Source of the DNA: Streptomyces diastatochromogenes
GTDB taxonomy: Bacteria > Actinomycetota > Actinomycetes > Streptomycetales > Streptomycetaceae
Length of the DNA: 45,109 bases
Reading direction: 5' to 3'
Assembly (NCBI GenBank): GCA_001418405.1
Contig: LIQL01000074.1
Coordinates: 1-45,109 of the forward strand
The notes beneath the pieces are model-generated. The model was not told the DNA's origin. It was given only the letters and a program-made list of their open reading frames with translations, and searched no databases. Position numbers and translations under genes: made by a program. Positions 18,886-28,082 of the stretch are shown here, in pieces; position 1 is the stretch's first letter; every line of letters starts with the position of its first letter.

Positions 18886-19572
18886 TCACCGTTCGAGGGG
18901 TTGCGACAGAGCATGTTTGACCTGCCGAGTCCGCTCGTCGGCAAGGACTTCGACCCGGTCGTTCGCCAGTGCCTCCATGGTCTGCTCCGCAACATCATCC
19001 GCACCGATCTTCGGCGCGCCCGTGAAGGAACTGAGATCCGTTTCCACGAACCCGGCGTGGACACCGATCACGAGAGTTCCCTGCTCGCGCAGCCCCTCCC
19101 GCAGTGCGCCCGTCAAGGACCACTGGGCGGCCTTGGAGGCCGCATACCCGGGATAGTCCGACCGGGACGCCCAGGAGGCGGCCGACAGCATGTTGATCAG
19201 TGCGCCGCCGCCATTACGCGCCAGGACCGGCGCGAAGGCACGGGACACGGCCCAGGTACCGAAGTAGTTGACCTCCATCGCCTCGCGCGCGCCGTCGAAG
19301 GAGCCAGTCCACAACTGGGTCGCGAAACCTCCGACGCCCGCGTTGTTGATCACGATGGTGACGTCATCGGCGGCCGCGGCCGCCGCGGCGACCTCTTCCC
19401 TCACGGTGACGTCCAACCGCAGCGGCGTCAGATCCTTGTCGCCCACGCTCGCCGGATCGCGGACACCGGCATAGACCCTCACCGATCCCCGTGCGATGAG
19501 CGCGCGGGCGAACGCGTAGCCGATGCCACGATTGGCCCCCGTGACCAGGGCAGTCGATCCTGCGATCTCCAT
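18886..19572 (-). CDS. SDR-family oxidoreductase (classical)
   Basis: 228 residues with a complete classical SDR set: TGANRGIG, NNAGVGG, a catalytic Ser in NMLSAASWAS, and the Tyr-xxx-Lys in YAASKAAQWS. It should perform NAD(P)-dependent oxidoreduction of an unknown alcohol or ketone. ATG 19572 has GGAAG about 6 bases upstream. An upstream in-frame extension to 19944 is low-complexity and lies in the intergenic region. It leads the two-SDR unit and is divergent from the amidohydrolase gene across 528 bases. Confidence 0.9.
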   Translation of the reverse strand: MEIAGSTALVTGANRGIGYAFARALIARGSVRVYAGVRDPASVGDKDLTPLRLDVTVREEVAAAAAAADDVTIVINNAGVGGFATQLWTGSFDGAREAMEVNYFGTWAVSRAFAPVLARNGGGALINMLSAASWASRSDYPGYAASKAAQWSLTGALREGLREQGTLVIGVHAGFVETDLSSFTGAPKIGADDVAEQTMEALANDRVEVLADERTRQVKHALSQPLER

Positions 19573-20100
19573 CGCGCTTCCTTCCCACTGCCGCCTGCCG
19601 ATCAGCGAGGGACGCCCCTGCGATGGGAGGCTCTGCCGTCGCGCACGCGGGTTGACCACGCCAGAAGTCCTCTCCACCACCAGCGTGCATCGGCCGCCGC
19701 AGCGACGCATGTGGGCTTCCCAGAACCCCGGCACGCGGCGCTGACCTGGTCGAACGGTGTGGGCTCCAACCGGCAGCCCCGGCACGCAGTGGCCGCACCG
19801 CCGACGCACCGGGGGGCCGCTTCCTCCCCACAGCGCGTGACACGGTCCCGGCTGCCCGAACGGTCGACGCAGCGGTCCCGCACCGCACCTCCCGCCGCGC
19901 GTCCCGTGCACTGTCAGCAAGGTTCCAGTGCGCTGACAGGACACCCGACGGCCTGCACGGCGCCTAGCGTGACGGCGCGGCGGTCGTGGCCCGCCCGCCC
20001 GTTCGACCGCGAACGGTCAAAACGTCGCCTCGTTACCCGTCCGCCGCGTCCACACGCGGCGGACCTCGAAGTCGCCCGTCCCGGAAGGGGTCCTGCACAC
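19573..20100. promoter_or_regulatory. Divergent intergenic region with a long inverted repeat
   Basis: These 528 bases separate the SDR pair (leftward) from the amidohydrolase (rightward), and no convincing gene lies within. A perfect 8-bp inverted repeat, CTGTCAGC (19911-19918) and GCTGACAG (19932-19939), sits with CACTG/CAGTG nested at 19909-19913 and 19926-19930, as expected for a dimeric regulator or a hairpin. CCTAGCGT at 19963-19970 contains a -10-like TAGCGT, and the same CCTAGCGT occurs before the dps gene at 25911-25918. No regulator gene lies adjacent. Confidence 0.4.
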
Positions 20101-21984
20101 GTGTCTCCAATGCCGGTCGGCGGACTGGTTCCCCAGGCCACCGACGAAGCCGCAGAACTCGTCGTCCGCAACGCGAGAATCCACACGGGGGACCCGGACC
20201 GCCCGCAGGCCGAGGCGCTCGCCGTCAAGCGCGGTGTCATCACGGTCGTCGGTGACGACAAGGACGTCGCCCCGCACATCGGAGCCGCCACGAAGGTGGT
20301 GGACGCACTCGGCCGACGGATGATCCCGGGGCTCAACGACGCCCACCTGCACGTCATTCGGGGCGGGCTCAACTACGTGCTGGAACTGCGCTGGGACGGT
20401 GTTCGCACGCTGCGCCGGGGCCTGGCCATGCTGCGGGAACAGGCCGCGCGCACCCCCAAGGGCCAGTGGGTGCGGGTGGTGGGAGGCTGGTCGGCCGAGC
20501 AGTTCGCCGAGCGACGACTGCCGACTGTCGCGGAGCTGAACGCCGCCGCTCCCGACACCCCGGTGTTCGTCCTGCACCTGTACCAGTCCGCCGTCCTCAA
20601 CCGGGCCGCGGTGAAGGCGGCCGGATTCGGCAAGGGAACGCCCGATCCGCCGGGCGGACAGATCGTCCGCGGCCGGGACGGGGAGCCCACGGGACTGCTG
20701 CTCGCGGCGCCCAGCGCCCTCGTCCTCTACTCGACCCTGGCCAAGGCACCGGTGTTGGAGGGCCAGGACCAGAAAGTCTCCACCCGTCATTTCCTGCGCG
20801 AACTGAACAGGTTCGGTCTGACCTCGGCGATCGACGCGGCCGGCGGTTTTCAGAACTTCCCGGACAACTACAGCACCGTCATCGAACTGGCGAGAGCCGG
20901 CCAGTTGTCACTTCGCATCGCCTATCACCTCTTCCCGCAGACCGCGGGTCAGGAGGTGGCCGATCTCGCCCGCTGGATCGACATGGTCCGTCCCGAGGAC
21001 GGGGACGCCTGGCTGCGGCTCAACGGCGCGGGCGAGAACCTCACCTGGGCCGCGGCGGACTTCGAGAACTTCAACCAGCCGCGTCCGGAACTCGGCGCAT
21101 ACGAGACGGAATTCGAGAAGGCGGTTCGTCTCCTCATGGAGAACGGCTGGGGGTTCCGACTGCACGCCACCTACGACGAGACCATCCGCCGGGATCTCGC
21201 GGTCTTCGAGAAGCTGGCCGCCGAGGGGCTTTTCCCGGCCGGGAACCGGTGGCTGTTCGACCACGCCGAGACCGTCTCCCCGGAGAGCCTCGACCGCGTC
21301 GCCGCGCTCGGCGGTGCCGTGTCCGTCCAGAACCGGCTGTCGTTCCAGGGCGAGGCGTTCCTGCGCCGCTACGGCCCGGGCCGGACCGCCGACGCTCCGC
21401 CGATCCGGGCGATGTTGGAGCGCGGGCTGACCGTGGCCGCCGGCACGGACGCCACCCGGGTGTCCACGTACAACCCCTGGGTGGCCCTGCACTGGCTCGT
21501 GAGCGGCCGCAGCGTCGGAGACCTCGTGCTGCGCCCCCGGAGCAATCGGGTCGAACGGCAGACGGCGCTCCGGATGTTCACCCGGGCGGGCGCCGAGCTG
21601 ACCGGCGAGGAGGGCGTCAAGGGCGTTCTGCGACCGGGGTGTTACGCGGACCTCGCGGTGCTGTCCGCCGACTACTTCACCGTTCCCGAGCCGGACATCG
21701 CGCACATCGAGTCGCTGCTCACGGTCACCGGCGGCCGGATCGTGTACGCCGCGGGCGAGTACCAGGGCCTCGACGAGGAACTGCCGCCCGTGAGCCCCGA
21801 ATGGAGCCCGGTGGCGCACTTCGGCGGCTACCAGGCGTCCGAGCCCCACCCCGCGGGGGTGCGCCAGGCGGAGTCGCTCGGCGAGGCCGTCGCCGAGTCG
21901 GAGCAGCATCGGGAGTGGCGCGTACGGCGCGGCCTGTTCCCGGACGCCGCCGGCACGCCCTTCGATCCCTGCTTCGCCCTCTAG
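20101..21984 (+). CDS. YtcJ-like metal-dependent amidohydrolase
   Basis: About 627 residues of the amidohydrolase-3 (YtcJ) family: beta-sandwich start (LVVRNARIHTGD), metal-binding His pair in GLNDAHLHV, a TIM-barrel core, and the metal Asp in VAAGTDATRV; the C-terminal half closes the sandwich with LRPGCYADLAVLSADYF. No signal peptide is visible, so it is cytoplasmic. It would hydrolyse an amide, imide or ester bond; the substrate is unknown. GTG 20101 has GGAAGGGG 10 bases upstream; ATG 20110, three codons in, is the alternative. The isochorismatase-fold hydrolase follows after 126 bases and may act on its product. Confidence 0.88.
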   Translation: MSPMPVGGLVPQATDEAAELVVRNARIHTGDPDRPQAEALAVKRGVITVVGDDKDVAPHIGAATKVVDALGRRMIPGLNDAHLHVIRGGLNYVLELRWDGVRTLRRGLAMLREQAARTPKGQWVRVVGGWSAEQFAERRLPTVAELNAAAPDTPVFVLHLYQSAVLNRAAVKAAGFGKGTPDPPGGQIVRGRDGEPTGLLLAAPSALVLYSTLAKAPVLEGQDQKVSTRHFLRELNRFGLTSAIDAAGGFQNFPDNYSTVIELARAGQLSLRIAYHLFPQTAGQEVADLARWIDMVRPEDGDAWLRLNGAGENLTWAAADFENFNQPRPELGAYETEFEKAVRLLMENGWGFRLHATYDETIRRDLAVFEKLAAEGLFPAGNRWLFDHAETVSPESLDRVAALGGAVSVQNRLSFQGEAFLRRYGPGRTADAPPIRAMLERGLTVAAGTDATRVSTYNPWVALHWLVSGRSVGDLVLRPRSNRVERQTALRMFTRAGAELTGEEGVKGVLRPGCYADLAVLSADYFTVPEPDIAHIESLLTVTGGRIVYAAGEYQGLDEELPPVSPEWSPVAHFGGYQASEPHPAGVRQAESLGEAVAESEQHREWRVRRGLFPDAAGTPFDPCFAL

Positions 21985-22110
21985 TGCTCCCGGCAGGCCG
22001 CGCCACGAGCCACCCGTTCCGGGGCACCACTCGACGAACCGTCCACCGGACGGTTTCCTGCCCGGCGCGGGCATCCGTCCGCGCCGCTACTGATGGAAAG
22101 GCACCCTCAC

Positions 22111-22773
22111 ATGACCGACATCGCCAAGGTCACCGCGGCCCCCAGTCCCGACCTGCTGACGCCTGACAACTGCGCGGTCCTGTTCGTGGACCACCAGCCG
22201 CAGATGTTCTTCGGCACCGGCAGCGGTGACCGCACCGCGATCATCAACTCCACCGTGGGCCTGGCCAAGGCGGCGAAGACGTTCGATGTGCCGGTCGTCC
22301 TGAGCACCGTGGCCGCCGAGTCCTTCTCCGGTCCGATCCTGCCGCAGCTGGCGGACGTCTTCCCCGACCAGAAGATCGTCGACCGCACCTCGATGAACGC
22401 CTGGGAGGATGCCGCGTTCGTCGAGGCCGTCAAGGCGACCGGTCGGAAGAAGATCGTCATAGCCGGTCTGTGGACCGAGGTCTGCGTCGTGCTGCCCGCG
22501 CTCTCCGCCCTCACCCAGGGCTACGAGGTCTACGTGGTCACCGACGCGTCCGGCGGTGTCAGCCCGCAGGCGCACGAACACGCCGTGCAGCGCATGATCC
22601 AGGCCGGGGCCGTCCCGGTCACCTGGCTTCAGGTCCTGCTGGAGTTGCAGCGTGACTGGGCCCGCACCGAGACGTATGTGCCGGTGACCGAGGTCGTCAA
22701 GCAGCACGGCGGTGCCTACGGCCTCGGTCTGGTCTACGCACAGGCCGTGATCGGCGCCGACGCCGTCGGCTGA
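22111..22773 (+). CDS. Isochorismatase-fold cysteine hydrolase (YcaC-like)
   Basis: 220 residues. The likely nucleophile is Cys125 in GLWTEVCVV, and the catalytic Asp27 lies in LFVDHQPQ. The stretch KIVDRTSMNAWEDAAFVEAV matches YcaC-type hydrolases, whose natural substrate is unsettled; relatives cleave amide or imine C-N bonds. ATG 22111 is chosen over an in-frame ATG at 22093 because GGAAAGG (22095-22101) sits 9 bases upstream. It lies between the amidohydrolase and the DoxX gene on one strand with modest gaps, which suggests a small catabolic or detoxification operon. Confidence 0.88.
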   Translation: MTDIAKVTAAPSPDLLTPDNCAVLFVDHQPQMFFGTGSGDRTAIINSTVGLAKAAKTFDVPVVLSTVAAESFSGPILPQLADVFPDQKIVDRTSMNAWEDAAFVEAVKATGRKKIVIAGLWTEVCVVLPALSALTQGYEVYVVTDASGGVSPQAHEHAVQRMIQAGAVPVTWLQVLLELQRDWARTETYVPVTEVVKQHGGAYGLGLVYAQAVIGADAVG

Positions 22774-22821
22774 CCCCACCGCGTCGGCGAGAAGAACGAG
22801 GTCAGGAGCAGGTAGGAAGAG

Positions 22822-23355
22822 ATGGATGCTGGACTGCTGGTCCTCCGGCTGGTCGCGGGACTCCTCATCGCCGGCCACGGAGTGCAGAAGGTGAGCCACC
22901 GGTTGGGGGGCCACGGCTTGGCGGGCGGAACCGAGGAGTTCCGTGCCGACGGGTTCCGCGGCGGCCGGCTGACGGCCGTCGTCGCGGGCGCCAGTCAGAT
23001 CGGGGCCGGCCTGCTCCTGGCCGCGGGTCTGCTCACGCCCCTGGCCGTGGTGGCGGCCACGGGAGTGATGACGGTCGCGGGAACCGTCAAGTGGCCCAAG
23101 GGCCTCTGGGTGCAGAACGACGGCTACGAGTACCCGATGGTCCTCGTCGTCGTCTCCGCGGCGCTGGCCCTCACCGGGCCCGGCCGGTGGTCCCTCGACC
23201 ACGTGCTGGGCATCACCCCGTGGCCGGTGTGGGTCGCCCTCGCCGCGATCGTGATCGGCCCCGCCAGCGGGTTGCTGACCCGCCTGGTGCTGCACCGTGG
23301 GCCCGTCGCATCGGAGAGCTCAGAAAGGAAAGACCATGCGCAAGCTGCTGACTGA
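22822..23355 (+). CDS. DoxX-family membrane protein
   Basis: 177 residues with four hydrophobic segments. The opening LVLRLVAGLLIAGHGVQKVS, the second-helix LTAVVAGASQIGAGLLLAAG and VKWPKGLWVQNDGYEYP are typical of the larger DoxX family. Members are linked to redox stress or quinone-dependent oxidation, but this one cannot be assigned more precisely. ATG 22822 has GGAAG close upstream. Its end overlaps the start of the YoaK-like gene by 20 bases, so the two are co-translated. Confidence 0.88.
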   Translation: MDAGLLVLRLVAGLLIAGHGVQKVSHRLGGHGLAGGTEEFRADGFRGGRLTAVVAGASQIGAGLLLAAGLLTPLAVVAATGVMTVAGTVKWPKGLWVQNDGYEYPMVLVVVSAALALTGPGRWSLDHVLGITPWPVWVALAAIVIGPASGLLTRLVLHRGPVASESSERKDHAQAAD

Positions 23356-24073
23356 CGCGGCCCGCACGCTGGTGCCGCCCAGGGGCGATCGCCATGGCCC
23401 GCTGCCTCCGCTGCTGCTGACGCTGACCGTGGTCACCGGCCTGGTCGACGCGGTGAGTTACCTGGCCCTCGGGCACGTCTTCGTCGCCAACATGACGGGC
23501 AACGTGGTGTTCCTCGGATTCGCGCTGGCGGGCGCCCCGAACCTCTCCGCGTTCGCCTCCGTCGTCGCGCTGGTGGTGTTCCTCCTCGGCGCGTTGGGCG
23601 GTGGCAGGCTCGGCACCCGGTTCGCCGCGCACCGCGGGCACCTGCTCCGGACGGCAACCGCCGTGCAGACGGTCCTGGTCGCCGTCACCGTCCTCGTCAC
23701 GGCGGTCAACGACGGCCGGGTCACCACCGGCGTCCAGTACACGCTGATCGTGTGTCTGGGGCTGGGCATGGGGTTGCAGAACGCGGTCGCCCGGCGTCTC
23801 GGCGTACCCGACCTCACCACGACCGTACTGACGCTGACCCTCACGGGACTGGCCGCGGACTCCACCCCGGCCGGCGGCGCGGCGCCGAGGCCGGGACGGC
23901 GGATCCTGTCCGTGCTGGCCATGTTGCTCGGCGCGTTCGTCGGCGCCGAACTCCTTCTGCACGGGCATCTCGTGCTCGCCCTGGGCCTCGCGCTGCTTCT
24001 CTTGGCGCTTACCTCCGCGGTGACGCACCGGCTCTCCGGCGCCGACGCCGCCTGGGTCCGGCCACCGTCCTGA
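23336..24073 (+). CDS. YoaK/DUF1275-family membrane protein
   Basis: 245 residues, with about six transmembrane segments. Family signatures include TGLVDAVSYLALGHVFVANMTGNVVFLGFAL near the N-terminus and GLGMGLQNAVARRLGVPDLTTTVLT in the middle (each shown in part by these runs of the sequence). The function of DUF1275 is unknown; relatives have been linked to stress and fatty acid handling. ATG 23336 has AAAGGA upstream and lies within the last codons of the DoxX gene. An upstream in-frame start at 23297 would add 13 residues without a better binding site. Confidence 0.87.
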   Translation: MRKLLTDAARTLVPPRGDRHGPLPPLLLTLTVVTGLVDAVSYLALGHVFVANMTGNVVFLGFALAGAPNLSAFASVVALVVFLLGALGGGRLGTRFAAHRGHLLRTATAVQTVLVAVTVLVTAVNDGRVTTGVQYTLIVCLGLGMGLQNAVARRLGVPDLTTTVLTLTLTGLAADSTPAGGAAPRPGRRILSVLAMLLGAFVGAELLLHGHLVLALGLALLLLALTSAVTHRLSGADAAWVRPPS

Positions 24074-24217
24074 GAACCGTCGGGCCGGGCCCAAGGGACG
24101 CCGGGCGGAGTGATGCGCTCCGGGGCCACGTCTTTGGCCCTCACTGTCAAGCACCTACCGGAGGCGGGCCCTGCGCTCGCACCCGCCCACGCCACCACAC
24201 ACCCGGTCTGGACGCAC

Positions 24218-25873
24218 ATGAAGAGCGCACCGTCGTCACCCGCCCCCGCAGAGGCAGACTCCCCGTGGGCGCCGCTCGCGGCCCGCGTCTTCCGCGCGCT
24301 GTGGATCGCCCAGTTGGGCTCCAACATCGGCAGCTGGATGCAGACGGTGGGTGCCCAGTGGCTGCTGGTCGGGGACGGGGCCGCGCTGGTGACGCTCGTG
24401 CAGACCGCCGCCAGCCTTCCCGTCGTGCTGCTGGCCCTGCCCGCCGGTGTGATCGCCGACCGCTTCGACCGGCGCTCGGTGCTGCTGGCCGCGCAGTTCG
24501 CGATGCTCGTGGCGTCCGGCGCGCTGGCCGTGCTGGCGTTCACGGACGCGCTGTCGTCGACGGTGCTGCTCGTCCTGACCTTCGTCCTGGGGTGCGGCGC
24601 CGCGCTGATGGGCCCGGCCTGGCAGGCGATCCAGCCGGAGTTGGTGGAGCGCCGACGGCTCGGCCAGGCAGCGGCGTTGGGCGCGGTGAACATGAACCTG
24701 GCCCGTGCCGTGGGTCCGGCACTCGGCGGGGTGGTGGTCGCGGCGGCGGGCGCGGGCTGGGTCTTCGCCTTCAACGCGGCCTCCTACCTGGGCATCATGG
24801 CCGTCCTCCTGGTATGGCGGCGACCGCCGATGACATCCCCGACGGCGGGGAACGAACGGCTACTGGCCGCCCTGCATGCCGGGCGGCGCTACGTGTGGAA
24901 CGCGCCGGGGGTACGCCGTGTCCTGCTGCGGACCCTCCTGTTCGTCCCCGGTGGCGCGGCTCTGTGGGCACTGCTGCCCCTGACCGCGAGCCGCTCGCTG
25001 GGCCTCGGCTCGGGCGGATACGGGCTGCTGCTGGCGGCGGTGGGCACTGGCGCGGTGGCGGGAGCCTTCGCGGTGCCCCATGTGCGTCGCCTGCTGGGGG
25101 TCAACGGCACACTCGCGGCGGGTGCCGTGGTGTTCGCCGGGGTGCTCGCGGTACTGGCCACCGTCCGTGCACCGTGGGTGGTCACGGCCGCACTACTGCC
25201 CGCGGGCCTGGCCTGGATCGCCGTGCTGTCCACGCTCAACGCGGCCGTTCAGACCCGGCTCCCGGGCTGGGTCAGGGCCCGCGGGCTCGCCGTCTACCTG
25301 CTGGTCTTCCAGGGCGGCCAGGCACTGGCCGCACCCCTGTGGGGAGTGCTGGCCGACTGGCTGGGGATCAGCCGCTGTCTCCTGATCGCCGGTGCCGCGA
25401 TGCTGCTCAGCGCCGCCACCGTACGGCGGTGGCCGCTGCACGATGTCGAGGGCATCAACCCCTCGCCCTCCGACCACTGGCCCGTACCTCCCCTGGTGTT
25501 CGAGCCGGGCGAGGCCGACGGTCCGGTACTGGTCTCCGTCGTCTACCGGATCCCCGCGGTGAACCGGGCCGAGTTCACGGCCCGCATGCACCGTGTGGGC
25601 CGGTCCAGGCGCCGCACAGGGGCCCTCAGCTGGGGCCTCTACCAGGACGGGAACGCCCCGGAACGCTTCGTCGAGACCTACCTGGTCGCCTCCTGGGCCG
25701 AGCACCTCGCCCAGCACCACGTCCGGCTGACGGCCACGGACCGCCGCCACGAGGAGCAGGCACGTGAACTGCTCATGCCCGGGACCCTCCCCGAGGTGGC
25801 CCACGCCTTCGACGCCACGTCCGGACCTGCCGTGCCGCCGCCGCCCGGATCCGGTGCGCTGACGGGCGCCTAA
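24218..25873 (+). CDS. MFS transporter with C-terminal ABM (monooxygenase-like) domain
   Basis: 551 residues. The first part (about 20-410) is an EntS/MFS_3-type permease with 10-12 hydrophobic segments, the loop motif GVIADRFDRRSVLL and GPALGGVVVAAAG. A hydrophilic tail of about 110 residues follows, with VLVSVVYRIPAVNRAEFTARM, then GALSWGLYQDGNAPERFVETYLV and WAEHLAQHHVR, matching the dimeric alpha-beta-barrel (antibiotic biosynthesis monooxygenase-like) fold. Such fusions are known among MFS_3 proteins, and the tail may bind or modify the exported compound. ATG 24218 lacks a strong ribosome binding site; an earlier start near 24110 is possible. Confidence 0.87.
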   Translation: MKSAPSSPAPAEADSPWAPLAARVFRALWIAQLGSNIGSWMQTVGAQWLLVGDGAALVTLVQTAASLPVVLLALPAGVIADRFDRRSVLLAAQFAMLVASGALAVLAFTDALSSTVLLVLTFVLGCGAALMGPAWQAIQPELVERRRLGQAAALGAVNMNLARAVGPALGGVVVAAAGAGWVFAFNAASYLGIMAVLLVWRRPPMTSPTAGNERLLAALHAGRRYVWNAPGVRRVLLRTLLFVPGGAALWALLPLTASRSLGLGSGGYGLLLAAVGTGAVAGAFAVPHVRRLLGVNGTLAAGAVVFAGVLAVLATVRAPWVVTAALLPAGLAWIAVLSTLNAAVQTRLPGWVRARGLAVYLLVFQGGQALAAPLWGVLADWLGISRCLLIAGAAMLLSAATVRRWPLHDVEGINPSPSDHWPVPPLVFEPGEADGPVLVSVVYRIPAVNRAEFTARMHRVGRSRRRTGALSWGLYQDGNAPERFVETYLVASWAEHLAQHHVRLTATDRRHEEQARELLMPGTLPEVAHAFDATSGPAVPPPPGSGALTGA

Positions 25874-25960
25874 GCGTGCACTCGCAGGCAACGCGCCCGC
25901 CGGTCCGGCACCTAGCGTCAACCGCGCACGTTGTCAGCACCACACCGCAGGAGGCACGTC

Positions 25961-26536
25961 ATGACCACCAGCTCCAAGCCCACGAGCAGCCAGCCGTGGC
26001 TGCATCAGAAGGGCTCGGTCATCCAGGAGTTCGGGACCGTCAAGCAGTTCCCCATCGCCCTGTCCTACGAGGCGCGGATGTACTCCTCGCAGCGCCTGAA
26101 CAAGGTGCTGGCGAACACCCGGGTCCTCTACGGCCTCTACAAGAAGCACCACTGGAGCATGCGGGGCGCGACCTTCTACCAGCTGCACCTGCTCCTGGAC
26201 AAGCACGCAGGAGAACAGCTGGCACTCGTCGACGCCCTCGCCGAGCGCGTCCAGACGCTGGGCGGCGTCGCCGTGGGCGATCTCCGGCACGTCGCCGAGA
26301 TCACCTCGATTCCGCGCCCGCCGGACGGCGTGGAGGAGGTGCCGGCCATGCTCTCGCGGCTGCTCCAGGCCCACGAGAGCATCCTCACGGATGCCCATGA
26401 CGCGGCCGCCCGCACTGCCGAGTTGGGCGACGACGGCACCAACGACCTGCTGGTCTCGCAGATCGTCCGCACCGGCGAGCTACAAGCCTGGTTCCTGGCC
26501 GAGCACCTGGTGGACACGCCTCTGGTGCGCGCCTGA
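25961..26536 (+). CDS. dps: Dps-family ferritin-like DNA-protection protein
   Basis: 191 residues. The dodecamer-forming four-helix bundle oxidises Fe(II) with peroxide and stores iron; some members coat DNA. The inter-subunit ferroxidase residues are present: His64-Trp65 in KKHHWSMRG, His76 and Asp80 in YQLHLLLDKHAGEQL, then Glu85 and Asp91. The 25-residue Ser/Thr/Lys/Gln-rich N-terminal tail could contact DNA. ATG 25961 has AGGAGG (25948-25953) 7 bases upstream. CCTAGCGT (25911-25918) provides a possible -10 element. It lies 178 bases before cydA on the same strand. Confidence 0.92.
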   Translation: MTTSSKPTSSQPWLHQKGSVIQEFGTVKQFPIALSYEARMYSSQRLNKVLANTRVLYGLYKKHHWSMRGATFYQLHLLLDKHAGEQLALVDALAERVQTLGGVAVGDLRHVAEITSIPRPPDGVEEVPAMLSRLLQAHESILTDAHDAAARTAELGDDGTNDLLVSQIVRTGELQAWFLAEHLVDTPLVRA

Positions 26537-26714
26537 CCATCCGCTCGGCGGGGCAGGCGCGCGGCGCTGGGCGCTTCCCCCGCACCGTCTCGACCGCATC
26601 GCGCTCCGGGTGCCGCGCCCCCTTCCGTTCATGCGGCACGTCCCCGCCTCGGGCGCGGACCGGACTCCCGGTTCGCGCCCGACGCCCGTCGAACCGCTGC
26701 TCCCTGGAGTGTCC

Positions 26715-28082
26715 ATGGCTTCACCCGACGTCGTCGATCTGTCCCGCTGGCAGTTCGCGCTCACCGCGATCTTCCACATGACCTTTCCCGCGCTCACCGT
26801 CGGTCTCTCCGTGTTGCTGGCCGTCGTGTACACGGTCTACGTCCGCACCGGACACCCGCTGTATCTCCAGATCTTCCGGTTCTGGAAGAAGATCTTCGTC
26901 GTCGGCTTCGGGCTGGGCGTGGTCGCGGGCACGGTGATGACCTTCGAGTTCGGCCTGAACTGGGGGACGTACGCCCATGCGGTCGGCCCGGTGATCGGGG
27001 TCACCATCGGCATGGAGGTGATCACGGCCTTCTTCCTGGAGGCGGGCTTCATCGGCCTGATGCTCTACGGGGACGGGCGGATCCGCCCGCGCACCATGGC
27101 CCTGGCCAGCTGGATGGTCGCCTTCGGAACCCTGTTGTCCACCACCTGGATCCTGTCGGCCAACAGCTGGATGCAGGACCCGGTCGGCTACGAGAAGGTC
27201 GACGGCCAGTTCCAGGCGAAGGACTGGATCGACATCCTGTTCAACCCCGCCTTCGCCCATCGCTTCCCGCACATGCTGCTGGCCGTGCTGATCAGCGCCG
27301 CCTGGTTCGTCGGCGGGATCTCCGCGTGGTACCTGGTGAAGAAACGATCCGCCGCCCAGCCGATGGCTCGCCGTTGCCTGTCCATCGCCCTCGGTGTGCT
27401 GGGGGTGCTGATGCCCGTGCAGCTGTACGTGGGCGACGGCACCGCCGTCTTCATGGGACAACGCCAACTGCCCAAGCTGGAGGCGTTCGAGGGCAACTGG
27501 AAGAGCGACAACAACGGCTACAACCTGCTCGTCGTCCCCGACACCGACAAGGGCGAGAACCGACTCCGCATCGGGATACCCCACCTCGGCTCCGTCATCG
27601 CCCAGGACCTCAGCGGCAGGACGACGACGCCCGGACTCCTGCGGACCCCGCCCGACGAACGCCCCGACATGTGGACCACCTTCTACGGCTTCCGCGCCAT
27701 GTACGGCACCGCGCTGCTCATGTTCGGCACGGCCTTCGCCGGCGTCGTCCTGCGGATGCGCCGACGCCTGTACGACTCGCCGCGCTTCCTGCGGTGGATG
27801 GTGTGGATGACCCCGGCCGGGATCATCGCCATCACCGGCGGCTGGATCGTCGCCGAGACGGGCCGCCAACCCTGGGTCGTCTACGGCCAGTTGCGCACCG
27901 CGGACGCGGTCTCCCATCTCGGCGCACCCGAAGTCGCCGCCACACTCGCCGGCTTCGTCCTGCTCTACGTCACCCTGCTGGCCATCTGGGCCCGCTACAT
28001 CGTCCGTACCGTCAAGGCCGGCCCCGAGGCCCTGCCCACCGGACCCGCCTCGCCCGATGTCCCGGAGGCCCTCGTTGCTTGA
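26715..28082 (+). CDS. cydA: Cytochrome bd oxidase subunit I
   Basis: 455 residues, with about nine transmembrane helices. This quinol:oxygen oxidoreductase subunit carries haems b558, b595 and d. The opening SRWQFALTAIFHMTFPALTVG carries His21, equivalent to the haem b595 ligand. GMEVITAFFLEAGFIGLMLYG and the C-terminal GRQPW motif (AETGRQPWVVYGQLRT) are present, and the Q-loop is of the short type (LEAFEGNW). ATG 26715 has GGAG upstream. cydB, cydD and cydC follow with overlapping ends. I see no Rex operator-like TTGTGA-N6-TCACAA in the 178-base leader. Confidence 0.96.
   Translation: MASPDVVDLSRWQFALTAIFHMTFPALTVGLSVLLAVVYTVYVRTGHPLYLQIFRFWKKIFVVGFGLGVVAGTVMTFEFGLNWGTYAHAVGPVIGVTIGMEVITAFFLEAGFIGLMLYGDGRIRPRTMALASWMVAFGTLLSTTWILSANSWMQDPVGYEKVDGQFQAKDWIDILFNPAFAHRFPHMLLAVLISAAWFVGGISAWYLVKKRSAAQPMARRCLSIALGVLGVLMPVQLYVGDGTAVFMGQRQLPKLEAFEGNWKSDNNGYNLLVVPDTDKGENRLRIGIPHLGSVIAQDLSGRTTTPGLLRTPPDERPDMWTTFYGFRAMYGTALLMFGTAFAGVVLRMRRRLYDSPRFLRWMVWMTPAGIIAITGGWIVAETGRQPWVVYGQLRTADAVSHLGAPEVAATLAGFVLLYVTLLAIWARYIVRTVKAGPEALPTGPASPDVPEALVA

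Noticed and set aside
18646..20100. Long plus-strand extension in frame with the amidohydrolase
   Set aside because: It runs antisense to two clear SDR genes and through the intergenic region, with shadow-like composition. The GTG at 20101 with GGAAGGGG fits the family start.
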